Positions 16,854 to 24,949 of a DNA stretch of 64,000 nt are shown piece after piece. Below the pieces are notes generated by a model that was not told the DNA's origin, did not search any database, and saw only the letters and a program-made list of their open reading frames with translations. A program made the translations under genes and the position numbers. The DNA lies in assembly GCF_000023585.1 (NCBI RefSeq), contig NC_012914.1, forward strand, positions 5,215,501-5,279,500, given 5' to 3'. The DNA comes from Paenibacillus sp. JDR-2 (GTDB taxonomy: Bacteria > Bacillota > Bacilli > Paenibacillales > Paenibacillaceae). How positions within the stretch are numbered: position 1 is the first letter of the stretch; the number at the start of each line of letters is the position of its first letter.

Positions 16854-17297
16854 TTAGTTTTGTTCGGTATAGGCTTTGAAATTGTCCATGATCCCTTGCC
16901 AGCCTGCTTGCTGGAACTCGACGGGATTGGAGCTTTCCGCGTCGAACGTTTCAATGACCTTAGTCTCATTCCCTTGATCGACGAAAGCAATATCTACTCT
17001 TCTTCCGTCTTCCATGGTGTAGCCGATCGCCTCATGCCGATTCATGACATCGTAGATGCCGCCAAAATCAAAGCCCATGCTGCCATCCTTCGCTTCCATC
17101 CGTGTAAGAAACTTGCCGCCGACCCGCAGATCGTTTTCGGCTCTCGGCGCATGCCAGTCTTCGGACGCTTGATTCCACTTCGTGATGTGATCCGGCTCCG
17201 TCCAATAGCGCCATACCTTCTCGACAGGGGCTTGAATGAACGGATTGGTTATTCTTAATGATATAGACGTAAGCCAATGACGAAATTCATTGGTCAA
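16854..17297 (-). CDS. SRPBCC (AHSA1/START-like) protein
   Basis: The product has the Bet v1-like opening SLRITNPFIQAPVEKVWRYW, with TEPDHITKWNQASEDWH and DIAFVDQGNETKVIETFDAE, and ends QQAGWQGIMDNFKAYTEQ, all typical of the AHSA1 group, which bind lipophilic ligands or help Hsp90-type chaperones. I place the start at TTG 17295-17297, which overlaps the stop of the sigma-factor gene, so the two are translationally coupled; an in-frame TTG at 17315 is also possible. Confidence 0.8.
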   Translation of the reverse strand: MTNEFRHWLTSISLRITNPFIQAPVEKVWRYWTEPDHITKWNQASEDWHAPRAENDLRVGGKFLTRMEAKDGSMGFDFGGIYDVMNRHEAIGYTMEDGRRVDIAFVDQGNETKVIETFDAESSNPVEFQQAGWQGIMDNFKAYTEQN

Positions 17298-18243
17298 TTC
17301 GCTCAGGCAGCCCAAATCGCGAAAATAATGGCGTATGAATGAAGTTTTGAACGTGCAAGATTTGATTTTCTTTGGTTACGATGACGTGGATGCCCCAGGG
17401 TACCAGACCAGAACCCTCTTTGCCCGGCATATACTGGGCCAACGCCGGATAACCGCCATTGACCGTAATGGGCACAAATCGCGAACCTTCGCAATGCCAG
17501 CGAGTAAGCGAATAGAAGGCGGACAAATCATCCTTGCCGCGGATCCACATCTCGAAGGGCGGCATCGACATGCAGCCTTCCTCGTGGAACAATGCGACGA
17601 GCGCAGCAATATCGAATTGCTCGAAGGCCTCCACATACCGGGACAACAGCTGCTGCTCCGGTTGAACGTCCATGCTGCTGAGCTCATCCGAGCGAAGCTG
17701 AGCCCGGTCCATCGTCTCTCGGGCTCTTTGCAAGGCGTTGTTCACCGCTGCCGGCGACATCGCCAACGTTTCCGCGATCTGCTTGGAGGACCATTCAAAT
17801 ACATCCTTCAAAATGAGTACCATGCGCTGCCGCGGAGGCAAGGTCTGCAGGAGAGCGATGAAGCACAGTTGAAGGGTATCTCTGCGGATGAGCCGATCCT
17901 CTGGATTGCCCCCAAAGTCGGGAGACGGCCAGATCCAGGCAGAGTCCGGCAGCGTGTCTCGCGGCTCGACGATGGCGACCGCAGGGTCGAACAGGTCAAC
18001 GGGAAGCGCGCGGCGTTTGGATTGTCTCAGCTTGTCCAAGCACAGGTTAGAGGCAATTCGATAGACCCAAGTTTTGAACGAGGAATCCTGTCTGAACGTA
18101 TTCCAGCTCTGCCAGACCCGAATACTCGTCTCCTGAACGGCATCGTCCGCATCGTCTATGGAGCCTAGCATTCGGTAACAGAACGAGGTTAAGCCCGGCT
18201 TCAAGCTTGCAAATAATGGTTCGTCAAATGTGGTCTCGTTCAT
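17287..18243 (-). CDS. ECF-type sigma factor, SigX5/SigJ-like, with C-terminal SnoaL-like domain
   Basis: Start ATG 18241-18243 after GGGAGG. The 318-aa product has sigma region 2 (YRMLGSIDDADDAVQETSIRVW and FRQDSSFKTWVYRIASNLCLD, given in pieces), region 4 (LPPRQRMVLILKDVFEWSS, AETLAMSPAAVNNALQRAR) and, from about residue 200, a SnoaL-like domain (LLSRYVEAFEQFDIAALVALF). This is the arrangement of ECF groups whose C-terminal domain replaces an anti-sigma factor. The coupled SRPBCC gene and nearby VOC gene are usual companions. GC content is visibly higher than in neighbouring cassettes. Confidence 0.88.
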   Translation of the reverse strand: MNETTFDEPLFASLKPGLTSFCYRMLGSIDDADDAVQETSIRVWQSWNTFRQDSSFKTWVYRIASNLCLDKLRQSKRRALPVDLFDPAVAIVEPRDTLPDSAWIWPSPDFGGNPEDRLIRRDTLQLCFIALLQTLPPRQRMVLILKDVFEWSSKQIAETLAMSPAAVNNALQRARETMDRAQLRSDELSSMDVQPEQQLLSRYVEAFEQFDIAALVALFHEEGCMSMPPFEMWIRGKDDLSAFYSLTRWHCEGSRFVPITVNGGYPALAQYMPGKEGSGLVPWGIHVIVTKENQILHVQNFIHTPLFSRFGLPERIDQ

Positions 18244-18304
18244 CACGGCCTCCCTTGGCGTTTTGCCTAAATAATACCACAAGATTAATGAAATGAACTA
18301 GATA

Positions 18305-18332
18305 AGTTAAACTATCCTGCCCTTTAGCGTAA
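18305..18332 (-). repeat. attC-like left core only
   Basis: AGTTAAACTATCCTGCCCTTTAGCGTAA, the most complete left core (TTTAGCG), with no stem or right core before the next gene. Confidence 0.65.
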
Positions 18333-18349
18333 CAAGCTACATAATCCAT

Positions 18350-18573
18350 CTATTCTGAGAACCCTTTAAATAATTCTTCTAGTTCTGCAGCGTCATACAT
18401 TTCACCATCACTAATAAATTTCTCTATTTCAATGGCACCGTCGTCCATAAACTCAATTTCCCATCTCTGTCCTGGTACTGCAACCTCGACCATAATAGCT
18501 TCACTTCTAATCTTGCTTAATCGATATCTTTTAATTTATTTAGAAAATGATTTAACTCGAGCTTCTTATTCAT
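18350..18573 (-). pseudogene. Small conserved cassette gene, frameshifted
   Basis: ATG 18571-18573 after AGGAGTGAGG begins MNKKLELNHFLNKLKDID, then stop. A second frame continues LSKIRSEAIMVEVAVPGQRW and EIEFMDDGAIEIEKFISDG, ending ELEELFKGFSE at 18350. Together they give one protein of about 74 residues of a type common in Bacillota and typified by the MVEVAVPG-RWE-EF pattern. A single frameshift near 18510-18525 splits it. Confidence 0.65.
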
Positions 18574-18634
18574 TTCCTCACTCCTGTTTAATGATGATAG
18601 CGTTTGATTTTTGCTCCGCTATCATTGAGTTGAT

Positions 18635-19102
18635 TCACACTTCCTTTTTCGATGTAAAACCTTTTAATTTCAAGTATATATCCATTGGGAACTCATAATT
18701 AACCCATTTTTCTTTGTAACCTTTCCGTCCATATTGCTTCAACAATAAGTCCAGTGCTTGAACTACTACCTCTGAAAATTCCTGTATTGAACAAGTTTCA
18801 TCTAGTTCTATAACTTGCTGTTTCTTATTACGTAAATCTTCAAAAGATACAATATGTACACGCATGGAATCATCATCAATTTTACTAAGTGTCCACACGG
18901 TTCCACCAGGCTCCTCATTCCATTTAAATTGAGCCTTTGAAACGGGGTATGGACTGATTTCTGGTATAAGTGCATTAAGTGCCATTAACATGTCATTAAG
19001 TGCATCGGTTATATAACTGGTTGCGAAGTAAAACGTAGTTGAGTTCATTTCAATACAGCCATCAACCCAACCAATACCTGTTAGTTCATATTCAAACCTC
19101 AT
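18635..19102 (-). CDS. Hypothetical cassette protein (155 aa)
   Basis: The product reads MRFEYELTGIGWVDGCIEMN, then FYFATSYITDALNDMLMALNALI and a C-terminal helix VVVQALDLLLKQYGRKGYKE. It is soluble, mixed alpha/beta, with no signal peptide. No named family recognised. It is followed at the 5' side by a single-core site, so it lies between two cassette borders. Confidence 0.6.
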   Translation of the reverse strand: MRFEYELTGIGWVDGCIEMNSTTFYFATSYITDALNDMLMALNALIPEISPYPVSKAQFKWNEEPGGTVWTLSKIDDDSMRVHIVSFEDLRNKKQQVIELDETCSIQEFSEVVVQALDLLLKQYGRKGYKEKWVNYEFPMDIYLKLKGFTSKKEV

Positions 19103-19123
19103 AACTCTCTCCGTTCTTCGCTA

Positions 19124-19148
19124 TGCTATCGTTCTTACGTTAGTTGAA
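19124..19148 (-). repeat. Single-core attC-like site
   Basis: GCTATCGTTCTTACGTTAGTTGAA: a right core without hairpin or left core. Dyad arms around a 5-8 base spacer remain. Confidence 0.55.
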
Positions 19149-19152
19149 CAAG

Positions 19153-19677
19153 TTAATCCTGATTAAAAGGTCTAATTGGCGCAAAATAAGCTAGTAATTT
19201 TTTAGTTCCTATTTCATCCATGAATCTTACTAAGAATTCTATATCGTTCCCTTCGCCAGTAATTCCAAGAATTTCACCTGTTCCATATTTAGCATGTTGG
19301 ATCTTATCTTTGACCAAAAGAGAACCAATAAATATTGATTGCTCATCGAGAGTCTTTATATCAGACTCATAGATATTTTCTACTGAATCCATGCGCAGGT
19401 GCTCGGGCAGTTCAGGATATGAATTATTGGTATTATCATAATATTCACCTTCATCTCCTTGAACTCGTGCTCCAATTCTATTTGCAATAGTTATCATCAG
19501 ACCGATTACCATTTTATCAGCGCCGCTTAAAGTAATTCTGCCCCCTTGAAACACGAATGGAATCCACATATGAGTATCTAATAGATCAACGACCTTTTTT
19601 ATATCATCGTTTGTTATTGGATTTTGCTCGCTTGATACCCAATGATCAGCCTTGGTAATATGAAGTTCATAACTCAT
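19153..19677 (-). CDS. Cassette protein with C-terminal PcrA/UvrD-like Tudor module
   Basis: The ATG at 19675-19677 follows GAGGAAGTGG; the longer frame is unlikely. The 174-aa product opens MSYELHITKADHWVSSEQNP, a start seen in a family of unknown function in Bacillota. Its last 55 residues read VKDKIQHAKYGTGEILGITGEG and GTKKLLAYFAPIRPF, which closely follows the C-terminal SH3/Tudor-like module of PcrA/UvrD helicases (V-H-x-KFG-x-G, GxGxD, G-x-K-x-LL-x-x-FAPI). In PcrA this module binds RNA polymerase. Inference: the small protein may bind the same partner. Confidence 0.6.
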   Translation of the reverse strand: MSYELHITKADHWVSSEQNPITNDDIKKVVDLLDTHMWIPFVFQGGRITLSGADKMVIGLMITIANRIGARVQGDEGEYYDNTNNSYPELPEHLRMDSVENIYESDIKTLDEQSIFIGSLLVKDKIQHAKYGTGEILGITGEGNDIEFLVRFMDEIGTKKLLAYFAPIRPFNQD

Positions 19678-19759
19678 AGAGACCACTTCCTCAGATATTT
19701 GTATTTTCCAAGAAATATTCTCCATTACAACCCGATCACCTTCTACTGGCATTTATAAA

Positions 19760-19852
19760 ATGTAACCATTACTTAAGAAACGGCAGAAGCCGGTCATTAA
19801 TGACCGGCTGCTGCAAAATTCTTATTGAGCTAAAGTTCCCAGTTAGCGTAAT
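19760..19852 (-). repeat. attC-like site
   Basis: Left core weak (TGTAACCATTACTTAA), stem GCAGAAGCCGGTCATT/AATGACCGGCTGCTGC (19783-19814), right core GAGCTAAAGTTCCCAGTTAGCGTAA. Confidence 0.75.
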
Positions 19853-19865
19853 AATGGAGAACACC

Positions 19866-20276
19866 CTATTTATCTATTGTTCCTTCGTTAATTAACCTTT
19901 CTTTATCCTTCAAAGAAAAAACTCCAGGTAACCAACCATCTAAATTTCCGAATCCACCAATAATATTTTCATTAGCTTGATAGATATTAGCGTATATTTT
20001 CTTTCCTGTTTTTTGTTTTTCTTTCAGCAAGTAGGTTGTAATATAAACTTCTTCATTCACATATGGCTTCAAATCAACAACAGCTGCAATACTTGGGTCT
20101 GAGCTTTTTGTCTCTAACTTTGTATTGCTAATTTTCTCCTCTACATGCCAACCGAACGACTCAATGTATTCAATAGAATTAACATTATTCTGCTCAGTTG
20201 TTTCTTTACTGCAACCAATCAGGAATAAAAGACAAAAGAATGCAAATAAAACGATAATTTTCTTTATTGAAATCAA
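19866..20276 (-). CDS. Small lipoprotein (DUF4830-like)
   Basis: The 136-aa product has a lysine-led signal (ISIKKIIVLFAFFCLLF) with lipobox LIGC, then SIEYIESFGWHVEEKI, the YI-x-S-x-GW-x-V opening typical of DUF4830 lipoproteins, and ends in a charged tail. It would be anchored outside the cell membrane. A second copy of its 5' end lies at 40443-40525, cut by an IS fragment. Confidence 0.6.
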   Translation of the reverse strand: MISIKKIIVLFAFFCLLFLIGCSKETTEQNNVNSIEYIESFGWHVEEKISNTKLETKSSDPSIAAVVDLKPYVNEEVYITTYLLKEKQKTGKKIYANIYQANENIIGGFGNLDGWLPGVFSLKDKERLINEGTIDK

Positions 20277-20335
20277 CTCCCTTCATTTTCCATTTAGATG
20301 TGAGACGTAATGTCCCACATATAGGTTGCGATGTT

Positions 20336-20382
20336 TCAACTATTCTGCCCGTTAACGTAATGAAGCTGCCATCGCGGCAGCT
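20336..20382 (-). repeat. attC-like site: left core plus stem (copy A)
   Basis: Left core CAACTATTCTGCCCGTTAACG, stem GAAGCTGCC/GGCAGCTTTC (20362-20385). No separate right core. The duplicate is at 42105-42148, and similarity between the two copies begins inside the left core. Confidence 0.7.
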
Positions 20383-20399
20383 TTCATTCTAGGTGTATT

Positions 20400-20882
20400 T
20401 TAATTTTGGAACTCAATATCATGTTCGATACACCATTCAATCACAAATTCCTTTATCTTGTTTTCCTTGTAGGTGTACCATTGCTTATCAATGCCAAATT
20501 CTATTATTTTATCTTTAAATCTGCGAAATGCGCCCTTCCCATTAATTGCTGCATTTAGCGCTTCATTGATATTTTCATCTTCAACAGTCTTTATGAACTC
20601 TTCTATGAGTTCATATTCGTTGTAGTCGTTTTTTAACGTGAAGTCCGCAAATTTCCCTTGCTCATCCTCGAGTATGCAACTTGCTCTTTCAATGTTCTCT
20701 CTTTGCCATTCGGGAAAATCTTCAAACGGCCGTTCATCTTCAGCAGCTCGAATTTCTTCTCTAGTTAACGTAATCACTTCACCTGTCGTAACATCTATAT
20801 AAGTAAACGTATCATCTAAACCAATTTCAATCTCTCCGACTAATTCATCCAAATTGACTGGTTTCTTTATCACTGAAATCAT
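20400..20882 (-). CDS. UPF0158-family protein, copy A
   Basis: The 160-aa product opens VNLDELVGEIEIGLDDTFTY, then FEDFPEWQRENIERASCILE and a C-terminal FRRFKDKIIEFGIDKQWY with EFVIEWCIEHDI. This is the UPF0158 pattern (the -AFRRFKDxL- helix is its hallmark). Function of the family is unknown. The copy at 42166-42648 is identical in protein sequence. It is followed upstream by the zinc-ribbon gene as a pair in both copies. Confidence 0.82.
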   Translation of the reverse strand: MISVIKKPVNLDELVGEIEIGLDDTFTYIDVTTGEVITLTREEIRAAEDERPFEDFPEWQRENIERASCILEDEQGKFADFTLKNDYNEYELIEEFIKTVEDENINEALNAAINGKGAFRRFKDKIIEFGIDKQWYTYKENKIKEFVIEWCIEHDIEFQN

Positions 20883-20912
20883 CCTTCCTTGCTCAATAGT
20901 AGAATTCTATAT

Positions 20913-20940
20913 TTCAGCTAAAGTTCCTCGTTAGTTCAAA
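20913..20940 (-). repeat. Single-core attC-like site
   Basis: TTCAGCTAAAGTTCCTCGTTAGTTCAAA, a right-type core that supplies the stop codon of the zinc-ribbon gene (TGA of TTGAAC). Confidence 0.65.
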
Positions 20941-21377
20941 TCATGATTGATTAATTTATTTTGTAGTTTTGCAATTCCTTTTGCTAGTTCATTCCGATTT
21001 TTCCGATTTTTAATCCAATCAGGTAATCTGCTTGCCAAACTCTGATTTTGATTTGGGATCCTTTCTCGCAATGAGGCGTTAATATAACCATCTAGCAAAT
21101 CTAAATGCTCTTTATTATACGCCCAAAGCAATTCGCCGCAGCAATCTGTTCGTAACCAAACATTGAACCCCATAAAAGTTCCATTTCCCCAAGAACCAAC
21201 ATTGGGATGACTTAATATACCACATCGTTTGCACTGGAGAAGATATCCGAACTCCCCCTCGCTTCTTCTTAAGCCTCTGGCACTTTTTAAACAATGAGGA
21301 CATTCTATAAGGATGTCGTATTTATACAAGAAGTCGTAAATGCTTTCTCCTATATCATCAAACCTAGAAACTGTCAT
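20931..21377 (-). CDS. Zinc-ribbon cassette protein, copy A
   Basis: Start ATG after TTGGAGG. The 148-aa product has CPHC (about residue 27) and CKRC (about residue 50), a Cys4 zinc ribbon, followed by a third cysteine pair DCCGELLWAYNKEHL and a basic C-terminus. The stop is inside the core at 20913-20940. The copy at 42697-43143 differs by one residue (D to N before CCGE). Function unknown; nucleic acid or protein binding is possible. Confidence 0.65.
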   Translation of the reverse strand: MTVSRFDDIGESIYDFLYKYDILIECPHCLKSARGLRRSEGEFGYLLQCKRCGILSHPNVGSWGNGTFMGFNVWLRTDCCGELLWAYNKEHLDLLDGYINASLRERIPNQNQSLASRLPDWIKNRKNRNELAKGIAKLQNKLINHDLN

Positions 21378-21446
21378 AATAGTTCCTCCAAAAGTAATCG
21401 CTTATTCCGATGCCATTGTACTTACTTGTAATATTCTCGAAACCAT

Positions 21447-21541
21447 TTAACTATCCTGCCCTTTAATTGAGAGAAAGGCCGCCGGTCATAATTACCGGCG
21501 GCCTTTCTTCTTTATTCAACTAATGTCTCCCGTTAGTTGAA
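21447..21541 (-). repeat. attC-like site (copy A)
   Basis: Left core TTTAACTATCCTGCCCTTTAA, stem AGAAAGGCCGCCGGT/ACCGGCGGCCTTTCT (21472-21508), right core TTCAACTAATGTCTCCCGTTAGTTGAA, a nearly perfect 27-bp dyad. The copy at 43213-43303 keeps left core and stem. Confidence 0.85.
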
Positions 21542-21633
21542 TTAACTTCCTCTCGCCGTGAAACAACAACTTTTACGAAAGAAACTTAAACGAAAGGGAG
21601 AACGTTAGCAGCCTACCACTTTGATCGACTGCT

Positions 21634-22053
21634 TTATAGTGGGGTGAGAATAACCTCTTTCGGGGGTAACCTGTCCATCTTAGTCTTCTTATCGCCGCTA
21701 AGTGCTTTAAACTTCACTGGATAAGTTTGTGTAGAATTCGGAGCAATAGTATAAACTTTGTTGTATTTTTGGGATTCACCTTCAAATGAATAGGCGAATT
21801 TTCCTTTAGTTAATCCAATATCCTTAGATACATCTGCCGTCATGTAAAATTTCACTTCAGTATTACTTCGGTTTCTTATGGTTATGTCACATCTGAAGGT
21901 GACGTAATCTAAATCGTCAATCGAAAATTCATGAAATATACTTTCGTCATAGACATATACCAATTCTCTTTGCTTGCCCCCAAAATGTGTCCATACTAAA
22001 GCTATTACAAGTAACATTAATGAGGAGGATAACACCAAGTATTTTCTTTTCAA
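21634..22053 (-). CDS. Secreted or membrane-anchored cassette protein (139 aa)
   Basis: TTG start after AGGGG. An N-terminal membrane segment (VLSSSLMLLVIALVW) precedes an extracellular beta-rich domain: YVTFRCDITIRNRSNTEVKF and APNSTQTYPVKFKAL, an immunoglobulin-like or DUF4352-like pattern. No cysteine lipobox. Function unknown. Confidence 0.55.
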   Translation of the reverse strand: MKRKYLVLSSSLMLLVIALVWTHFGGKQRELVYVYDESIFHEFSIDDLDYVTFRCDITIRNRSNTEVKFYMTADVSKDIGLTKGKFAYSFEGESQKYNKVYTIAPNSTQTYPVKFKALSGDKKTKMDRLPPKEVILTPL

Positions 22054-22152
22054 AACGAATCATCCCCTTAGACGTCCACTGTTAGCTGAATGTATAGTGT
22101 GCATTTTTGAAAACAAAATGCTCTTATTAGCATTGCCTCTATAATACCACAT

Positions 22153-22257
22153 ATTGGAACTATCCTGCCCTTTACTTCAACAAAGCTGCAACAGATCCTC
22201 CGATCCGCTGCAGCTTTGTTCATTGAACTAAAGTTTCCCGTCCCTCGGTTTAGCTGA
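22153..22257 (-). repeat. attC-like site with 7-bp insertion (copy A)
   Basis: Left core TGGAACTATCCTGCCCTTTAC, stem AAAGCTGCAACAGATC/GATCCGCTGCAGCTTT, right core CTAAAGTTTCCCGT, then CCCTCGG, then TTTAGCTGAA. The extra seven bases sit where IS ends sit in other cores. Copy at 44797-44899. Confidence 0.75.
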
Positions 22258-22283
22258 AAGTATAGTTACCTGCTACTGAGTTT

Positions 22284-22598
22284 TTACAAGGGAGTTGGTA
22301 GCCCTTTGCGTTTTCTATCGTTATTTGACCAATTCCCTTCACCAAATACTCTATATGCAAGCTCTCGTATAATCTCAGCCATTTCATCAAAACCCTTATG
22401 CCTATATGCGTGGTAAAACTCCCTAAATCTTGTATTTCTGTGCCCAAAGTGAAGAAACACCTTTGTACTCAGCACTGAATGATTGTCTTCGCTGTATTGG
22501 TTTACTGTAATTAAATAATCCCCATGAAAAGAAGTAACCCTCAATCGACAGTTCTCATTCTTAAAATTAATTTGCTTATCTATAAGTGCAGGTAACAA
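22284..22598 (-). CDS. 104-aa cassette protein, copy A
   Basis: TTG start after GGAGCTGAAG. The product is a basic soluble protein: CRLRVTSFHGDYLITVNQYS, then FLHFGHRNTRFREFYHAYRH and IIRELAYRVFGEGNW. The copy at 44926-45240 is nearly identical (N/S and G/V changes). No family recognised. Both copies are framed by sites of the same type, so this is one cassette present twice. Confidence 0.65.
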   Translation of the reverse strand: MLPALIDKQINFKNENCRLRVTSFHGDYLITVNQYSEDNHSVLSTKVFLHFGHRNTRFREFYHAYRHKGFDEMAEIIRELAYRVFGEGNWSNNDRKRKGLPTPL

Positions 22599-22671
22599 AA
22601 CTTCAGCTCCTATCTGCTAATTTTGAAACCTAAAAAGCTCTTTTTGGTATCACCTAAACAATACCACATAT

Positions 22672-22764
22672 TGAAACTATCCTGCCCTTTAGTAGTTGAG
22701 AAACATCAGCAGCCGGTCATTATTGACCGGCTGCTACACTCAAGCTATCGTCTCTTAATTTAAT
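22672..22764 (-). repeat. attC-like site
   Basis: Left core TTGAAACTATCCTGCCCTTTAG, stem CAGCAGCCGGTCA/TGACCGGCTGCT (22708-22735), right core AAGCTATCGTCTCTTAATTTAA. Confidence 0.8.
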
Positions 22765-22942
22765 CTTTGACTTCTAGAACCCTGTCGCTATGGCCCCTTT
22801 TATGAAGATTCATCATTTCGTACCAATATCTTTTTGTTTCTTCGTTGAATTCTTTCTTGGATATCCTCTCAAGCCAATCATATAATTCTTTCTGTTTTGG
22901 TTTAGAGATGTCAAACTCAATCATAATCTTTTTCATATCCAT
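22760..22942 (-). CDS. Small cassette protein (60 aa)
   Basis: ATG after TGGAGG. The product is highly charged and helical: IEFDISKPKQKELYDWLERI and RYWYEMMNLHKRGHSDRVL. It lies between a two-core site (which holds its stop) and a single-core site, so it is a complete cassette. Unknown function. Confidence 0.6.
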   Translation of the reverse strand: MDMKKIMIEFDISKPKQKELYDWLERISKKEFNEETKRYWYEMMNLHKRGHSDRVLEVKD

Positions 22943-22952
22943 CTTTTTCCTC

Positions 22953-22982
22953 CATTTGACTATCGTTTCCCATTAATTTAAT
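22953..22982 (-). repeat. Single-core attC-like site
   Basis: TTTGACTATCGTTTCCCATTAATTTAA, a right-type core with CATTA in place of CGTTA. Confidence 0.5.
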
Positions 22983-23099
22983 GATGACTGCCATCCGACG
23001 TACTACTTTTCACTGTTGTGTCTACTTAACCCTCTCCCTCGAAATGCGGCGAACCAACATGCGTAAGTCTCAATGGATGAGTGGGTATTAGATGAAGAA

Positions 23100-23723
23100 T
23101 CACTTATCCTTGAATATATCGTCAAAGTACTCTCTCCAGTAATCCACAATCCAGTCGTTATGCTTTAAATATAGGGTCTTTAAGCTTCCAATAGAAATGG
23201 CATGTGCGATACACCCTCTATCATCGTACATGTGAAATAGAATGTCCTTTTCTCGACTTAAAAAATAAACTTTTTGTCCAATGGACGGTTCTCTTCCTTG
23301 CTCATAATGAGAAATCCCTTCAAGGATTTTCTTATATGGAATTGAAGAAACCAAACCCGATAATACTTTAAATTGATACTGATTTTTAACTTCTATTGTA
23401 TTTCCGTCTTCATCCTCGTCTTCATCGATCTCAAAGAGGGTGTCCTCTTCCATTGATCTTTCTTGGAGCAAATCATATAGATAGTCCGGCGTTGTATTTC
23501 CAAACATGGGATCTTCATATGGTCCCCAGTCTTTGATTAAGACATATATAAAATCAGTCGGTTTAAATAGATCTTCGAAAACTGTATTTACTCTCTTGTT
23601 TACTTGAACAATTCTCCGTTTTGATCCGTTTCGAAATGGTTCACCTAACTCAAAACGTATGTTGATATCACTCCAATATTCAGGAAACTTATATTTTAAG
23701 TAACTATATATATCCTGTAACAT
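23100..23723 (-). CDS. DUF3885-family protein
   Basis: ATG after GAGGGGATC. The 207-aa product opens LQDIYSYLKYKFPEYWSDIN, contains RRIVQVNKRVNTVFEDLF, and ends FHMYDDRGCIAHAISIG, TLYLKHNDWIVDYWREYFDD. The C-terminal YDDRG and WI-x-DY-R motifs are those I associate with DUF3885, a family found with polymorphic toxin and immunity loci. Inference: an orphan immunity-type protein. Confidence 0.7.
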   Translation of the reverse strand: MLQDIYSYLKYKFPEYWSDINIRFELGEPFRNGSKRRIVQVNKRVNTVFEDLFKPTDFIYVLIKDWGPYEDPMFGNTTPDYLYDLLQERSMEEDTLFEIDEDEDEDGNTIEVKNQYQFKVLSGLVSSIPYKKILEGISHYEQGREPSIGQKVYFLSREKDILFHMYDDRGCIAHAISIGSLKTLYLKHNDWIVDYWREYFDDIFKDK

Positions 23724-23813
23724 TTGATCCCCTCAGTTTGTTTTGTAGTCTTTAGTCTAATATCTTATTAATGAAATTTGCGAACTTTCCTTATTGGGGT
23801 ATTCGCGAAGTGA

Positions 23814-23911
23814 ATTAAACTATCCTGCCATTTCGCTCAACAAAAAAAGCAACCGGACGTAATGCGCCGACTGCTGTCGTGTTGCTTAACTAACGTCTCC
23901 CGTTAGCTCAA
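23814..23911 (-). repeat. attC-like site
   Basis: Left core AATTAAACTATCCTGCCATTTCG, imperfect stem around 23848-23876, right core TTAACTAACGTCTCCCGTTAGCTCAA. Confidence 0.8.
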
Positions 23912-23931
23912 ATTTGAATAGACGAGTATAA

Positions 23932-24279
23932 TTACATTACATGGATGTCATCAATCCATATTTTGATTTGACCATTTTCCTCTACTATCGTTTCACACAT
24001 TAAAGTTAAGTCGCTCTCTTCATTATCAAACCACAAATCGAACTGTACTAAATATTCATTTGTATCTCTTATTTGGCCAACATAAAGTGATTCATACGCA
24101 CTTTCTGGTGGAATAGTGAGACTGCCTCCATATTCATTGATTATTTCTTCAATTTCTTCTCTCCTGAACCTCCCAATGGCCCCCTCCATTTCGAGATTCC
24201 TGTAGTTCCTATTAACAATGTCACATACAATATTTTTCACATGAGTCTTAAACAAATTTTGTGAATTATCATGAATCAA
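23932..24279 (-). CDS. Hypothetical cassette protein (115 aa, DUF7668-like)
   Basis: A TTG start lies 14 bases after GGAGG, so the exact start is uncertain. The product contains AIGRFRREEIEEIINEYGGS, IPPESAYESLYVGQI and DNEESDLTLMCETIVEENG, ending IWIDDIHVM. This layout (yG-x-x-T-x-PP, then EESDLTL, then IDDIHV) matches a small family often annotated by DUF only. Function unknown; likely soluble. Confidence 0.55.
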   Translation of the reverse strand: MIHDNSQNLFKTHVKNIVCDIVNRNYRNLEMEGAIGRFRREEIEEIINEYGGSLTIPPESAYESLYVGQIRDTNEYLVQFDLWFDNEESDLTLMCETIVEENGQIKIWIDDIHVM

Positions 24280-24336
24280 AGCTATAAAAAAAACCTCCTC
24301 CAGCGATTAAAATTTTATGTATATTTTATCATGTAT

Positions 24337-24426
24337 TGGAACTCTGCCCATTGAGAAAAGTCAGCAGCCGGCTATTAATAACCGGCTGCTGCACTGTTCT
24401 TATTGAGTTATCGTTCCTCGTTTAAT
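24337..24426 (-). repeat. attC-like site
   Basis: Left core TTGGAACTCTGCCCATTGAG, stem CAGCAGCCGG/CCGGCTGCTG (24362-24391), right core GAGTTATCGTTCCTCGTTTAATGAA. Confidence 0.75.
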
Positions 24427-24857
24427 GAATCCACTTCTTCGAACTCCCTATCAATTTCCCTTAAATAATTCTGAATCGTTATATATCTTTGCGAGCCTAA
24501 TAATAATTCACTATATAAAAACATGTATTGCATATGATATCTCATATCAAATTTATTTTTGTGATACTTCAATAAATGTTCTACATAATCCGTATAGAAG
24601 GACAAAACAGCTTTTGACCGTTTATTAAACTTAATGGTATTAAAGTAACTTGATAATTCATGCAGTTTCTATTTAGTATAGAATAAAATACTCTTAATAT
24701 CTTCTTGTGATAACGATTCATAAGCTTCTGTTCTTGCTTGCCAATGGTCTTCAAAGATCTCTTTTTTCTCATACAAAATGACATGTATTGGCTTAAGTAA
24801 TTCTAATTCATATTTAAGTCGCCGGGTCTTTAGTAGGCTTCTGATTTTTAGAAATAT
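24408..24857 (-). pseudogene. Cassette gene with in-frame TAG and lost start
   Basis: One frame of 150 codons runs from 24857 to the stop in the right core at 24408. It begins at ATA, 6 bases after GGAGGGG, where an ATG is expected, and carries a TAG at 24669-24671. Before the TAG it reads ELELLKPIHVILYEKKEI and QARTEAYESLSQEDIK; after it, SYFNTIKFNKRSKAV and LKYHKNKFDMRYHMQYMF. The two halves make one helical protein, so the gene is decayed. Confidence 0.6.
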
Positions 24858-24910
24858 GAGAACCCCTCCTCAATAATGTCATAAGAGTCGCTGTATCAAT
24901 CATACTTTCT

Positions 24911-24942
24911 TATTACGCTATAGTCTCTCTCATTAGCTCAAT
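24911..24942 (-). repeat. Single-core attC-like site
   Basis: TTACGCTATAGTCTCTCTCATTAGCTCAA, a right-type core downstream of the second copy of the 82-aa gene. Confidence 0.55.
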
Positions 24943-24949
24943 GACAATT

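Noticed and set aside
17335..18168. 277-codon open frame on the plus strand
   Set aside because: It is opposite the sigma-factor gene, has no ribosome site and reads as high-GC shadow sequence.
22250..22447. 65-codon frame overlapping the 104-aa gene
   Set aside because: Second frame of the same cassette, no ribosome site, starts inside the other gene.
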